From positions 1-38,786 of the forward strand of contig JACPGF010000105.1 of the NCBI GenBank assembly GCA_016182615.1: 38,786 nt of DNA, read 5' to 3'. This stretch comes from Ignavibacteriales bacterium. GTDB taxonomy: Bacteria > Bacteroidota > Ignavibacteria > Ignavibacteriales > Ignavibacteriaceae. Made by a program: the position numbers and the translations under genes. Positions 38,538 through 38,786 of this stretch are shown here, piece after piece. The first letter of the stretch is position 1; every line of letters begins with the position of its first letter. The notes under the pieces are model-generated. The model was not told where the DNA came from, made no database searches, and was given only the letters and a program-made list of their open reading frames with translations.

Positions 38538-38786
38538 CTATAACTCATCCTCGTCGGCAAGGTCTTCGTCGTCGTCATCGAAATCGAAGTCTTCGTCTTC
38601 GAGATCATCTTCGTCAAAGTCCTCGTCATCAAAATCGCTGTCGAAGTCTTCATCATCGAAATCTTCGTCGTCTTCATCATCTTCGTCAAGGTCATCGTCA
38701 TCAAAGTCGTCGTCGTCCTCGTCCAAATCATCGTCGAGTTCATCATCGTCTAAATCTTCTTCGTCTTCAAAGTCATCATCATCATC
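38538..38786 (-). CDS. C-terminal part of extremely Asp/Glu-rich protein (5' end outside window)
   Basis: The frame ends ...DEDEL* (stop at 38538-38540) and stays open to the window end, reading DDDDDFEDEEDLDDDELDDDLDEDDDDFDDDDLDEDDEDDEDFDDEDFDSDFDDEDFDEDDLEDEDFDFDDDDEDLADEDEL. Confidence 0.75.
   Translation of the reverse strand, partial: DDDDDFEDEEDLDDDELDDDLDEDDDDFDDDDLDEDDEDDEDFDDEDFDSDFDDEDFDEDDLEDEDFDFDDDDEDLADEDEL

Noticed and set aside
38528-38746. 72-aa Met/Thr-rich ORF in another minus frame
   Set aside because: Frame-shifted reading of the GAT/GAC/GAA repeat tract; the D/E frame is the plausible one, having a proper stop followed by a terminator

Overview
The window looks like a chromosomal stretch from a member of the Bacteroidota/Ignavibacteria (FCB) group. 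That placement is an inference from repeated T9SS-type C-terminal sorting domains (NYPNPFNPST...GVYFYRL...KKMMLMK). Contents: (i) a tandem minus-strand array of three paralogous YCF48/BNR-like T9SS cargo genes, the first truncated by the window edge; (ii) lepA-lepB; (iii) two more T9SS cargo genes, one an M6-like HEXXH metalloprotease with a beta-helix; (iv) a DUF1611/DgcN-like gene; (v) two M16 peptidase genes, the second broken by an apparent internal deletion plus frameshift; (vi) an ADP-forming acyl-CoA synthetase; (vii) a PEGA/Reg_prop lipoprotein; (viii) a compact, overlapping minus-strand operon: signal-peptide-bearing YidD-like protein, two paralogous exported TPR/membrane proteins, an ACT-domain (UPF0237-like) protein, and a UPF0210 gene that also carries an apparent internal deletion plus frameshift; (ix) pta; (x) an MFS/GPH-like sugar transporter; (xi) a cluster of nested palindromic repeats; (xii) galT-like plus DUF123 genes; (xiii) a methyl-accepting chemotaxis protein with a Cys-containing PAS; (xiv) the C-terminal part of an extremely Asp/Glu-rich protein. 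No CRISPR array, rRNA, tRNA or intact transposase was recognised. The best candidates for something under-described are the exported YidD/TPR operon, the palindromic repeat cluster at 33.55-34.03 kb, the putative G-quadruplex upstream of lepA, and the two similar internal-deletion/frameshift genes, which may be an assembly artefact.
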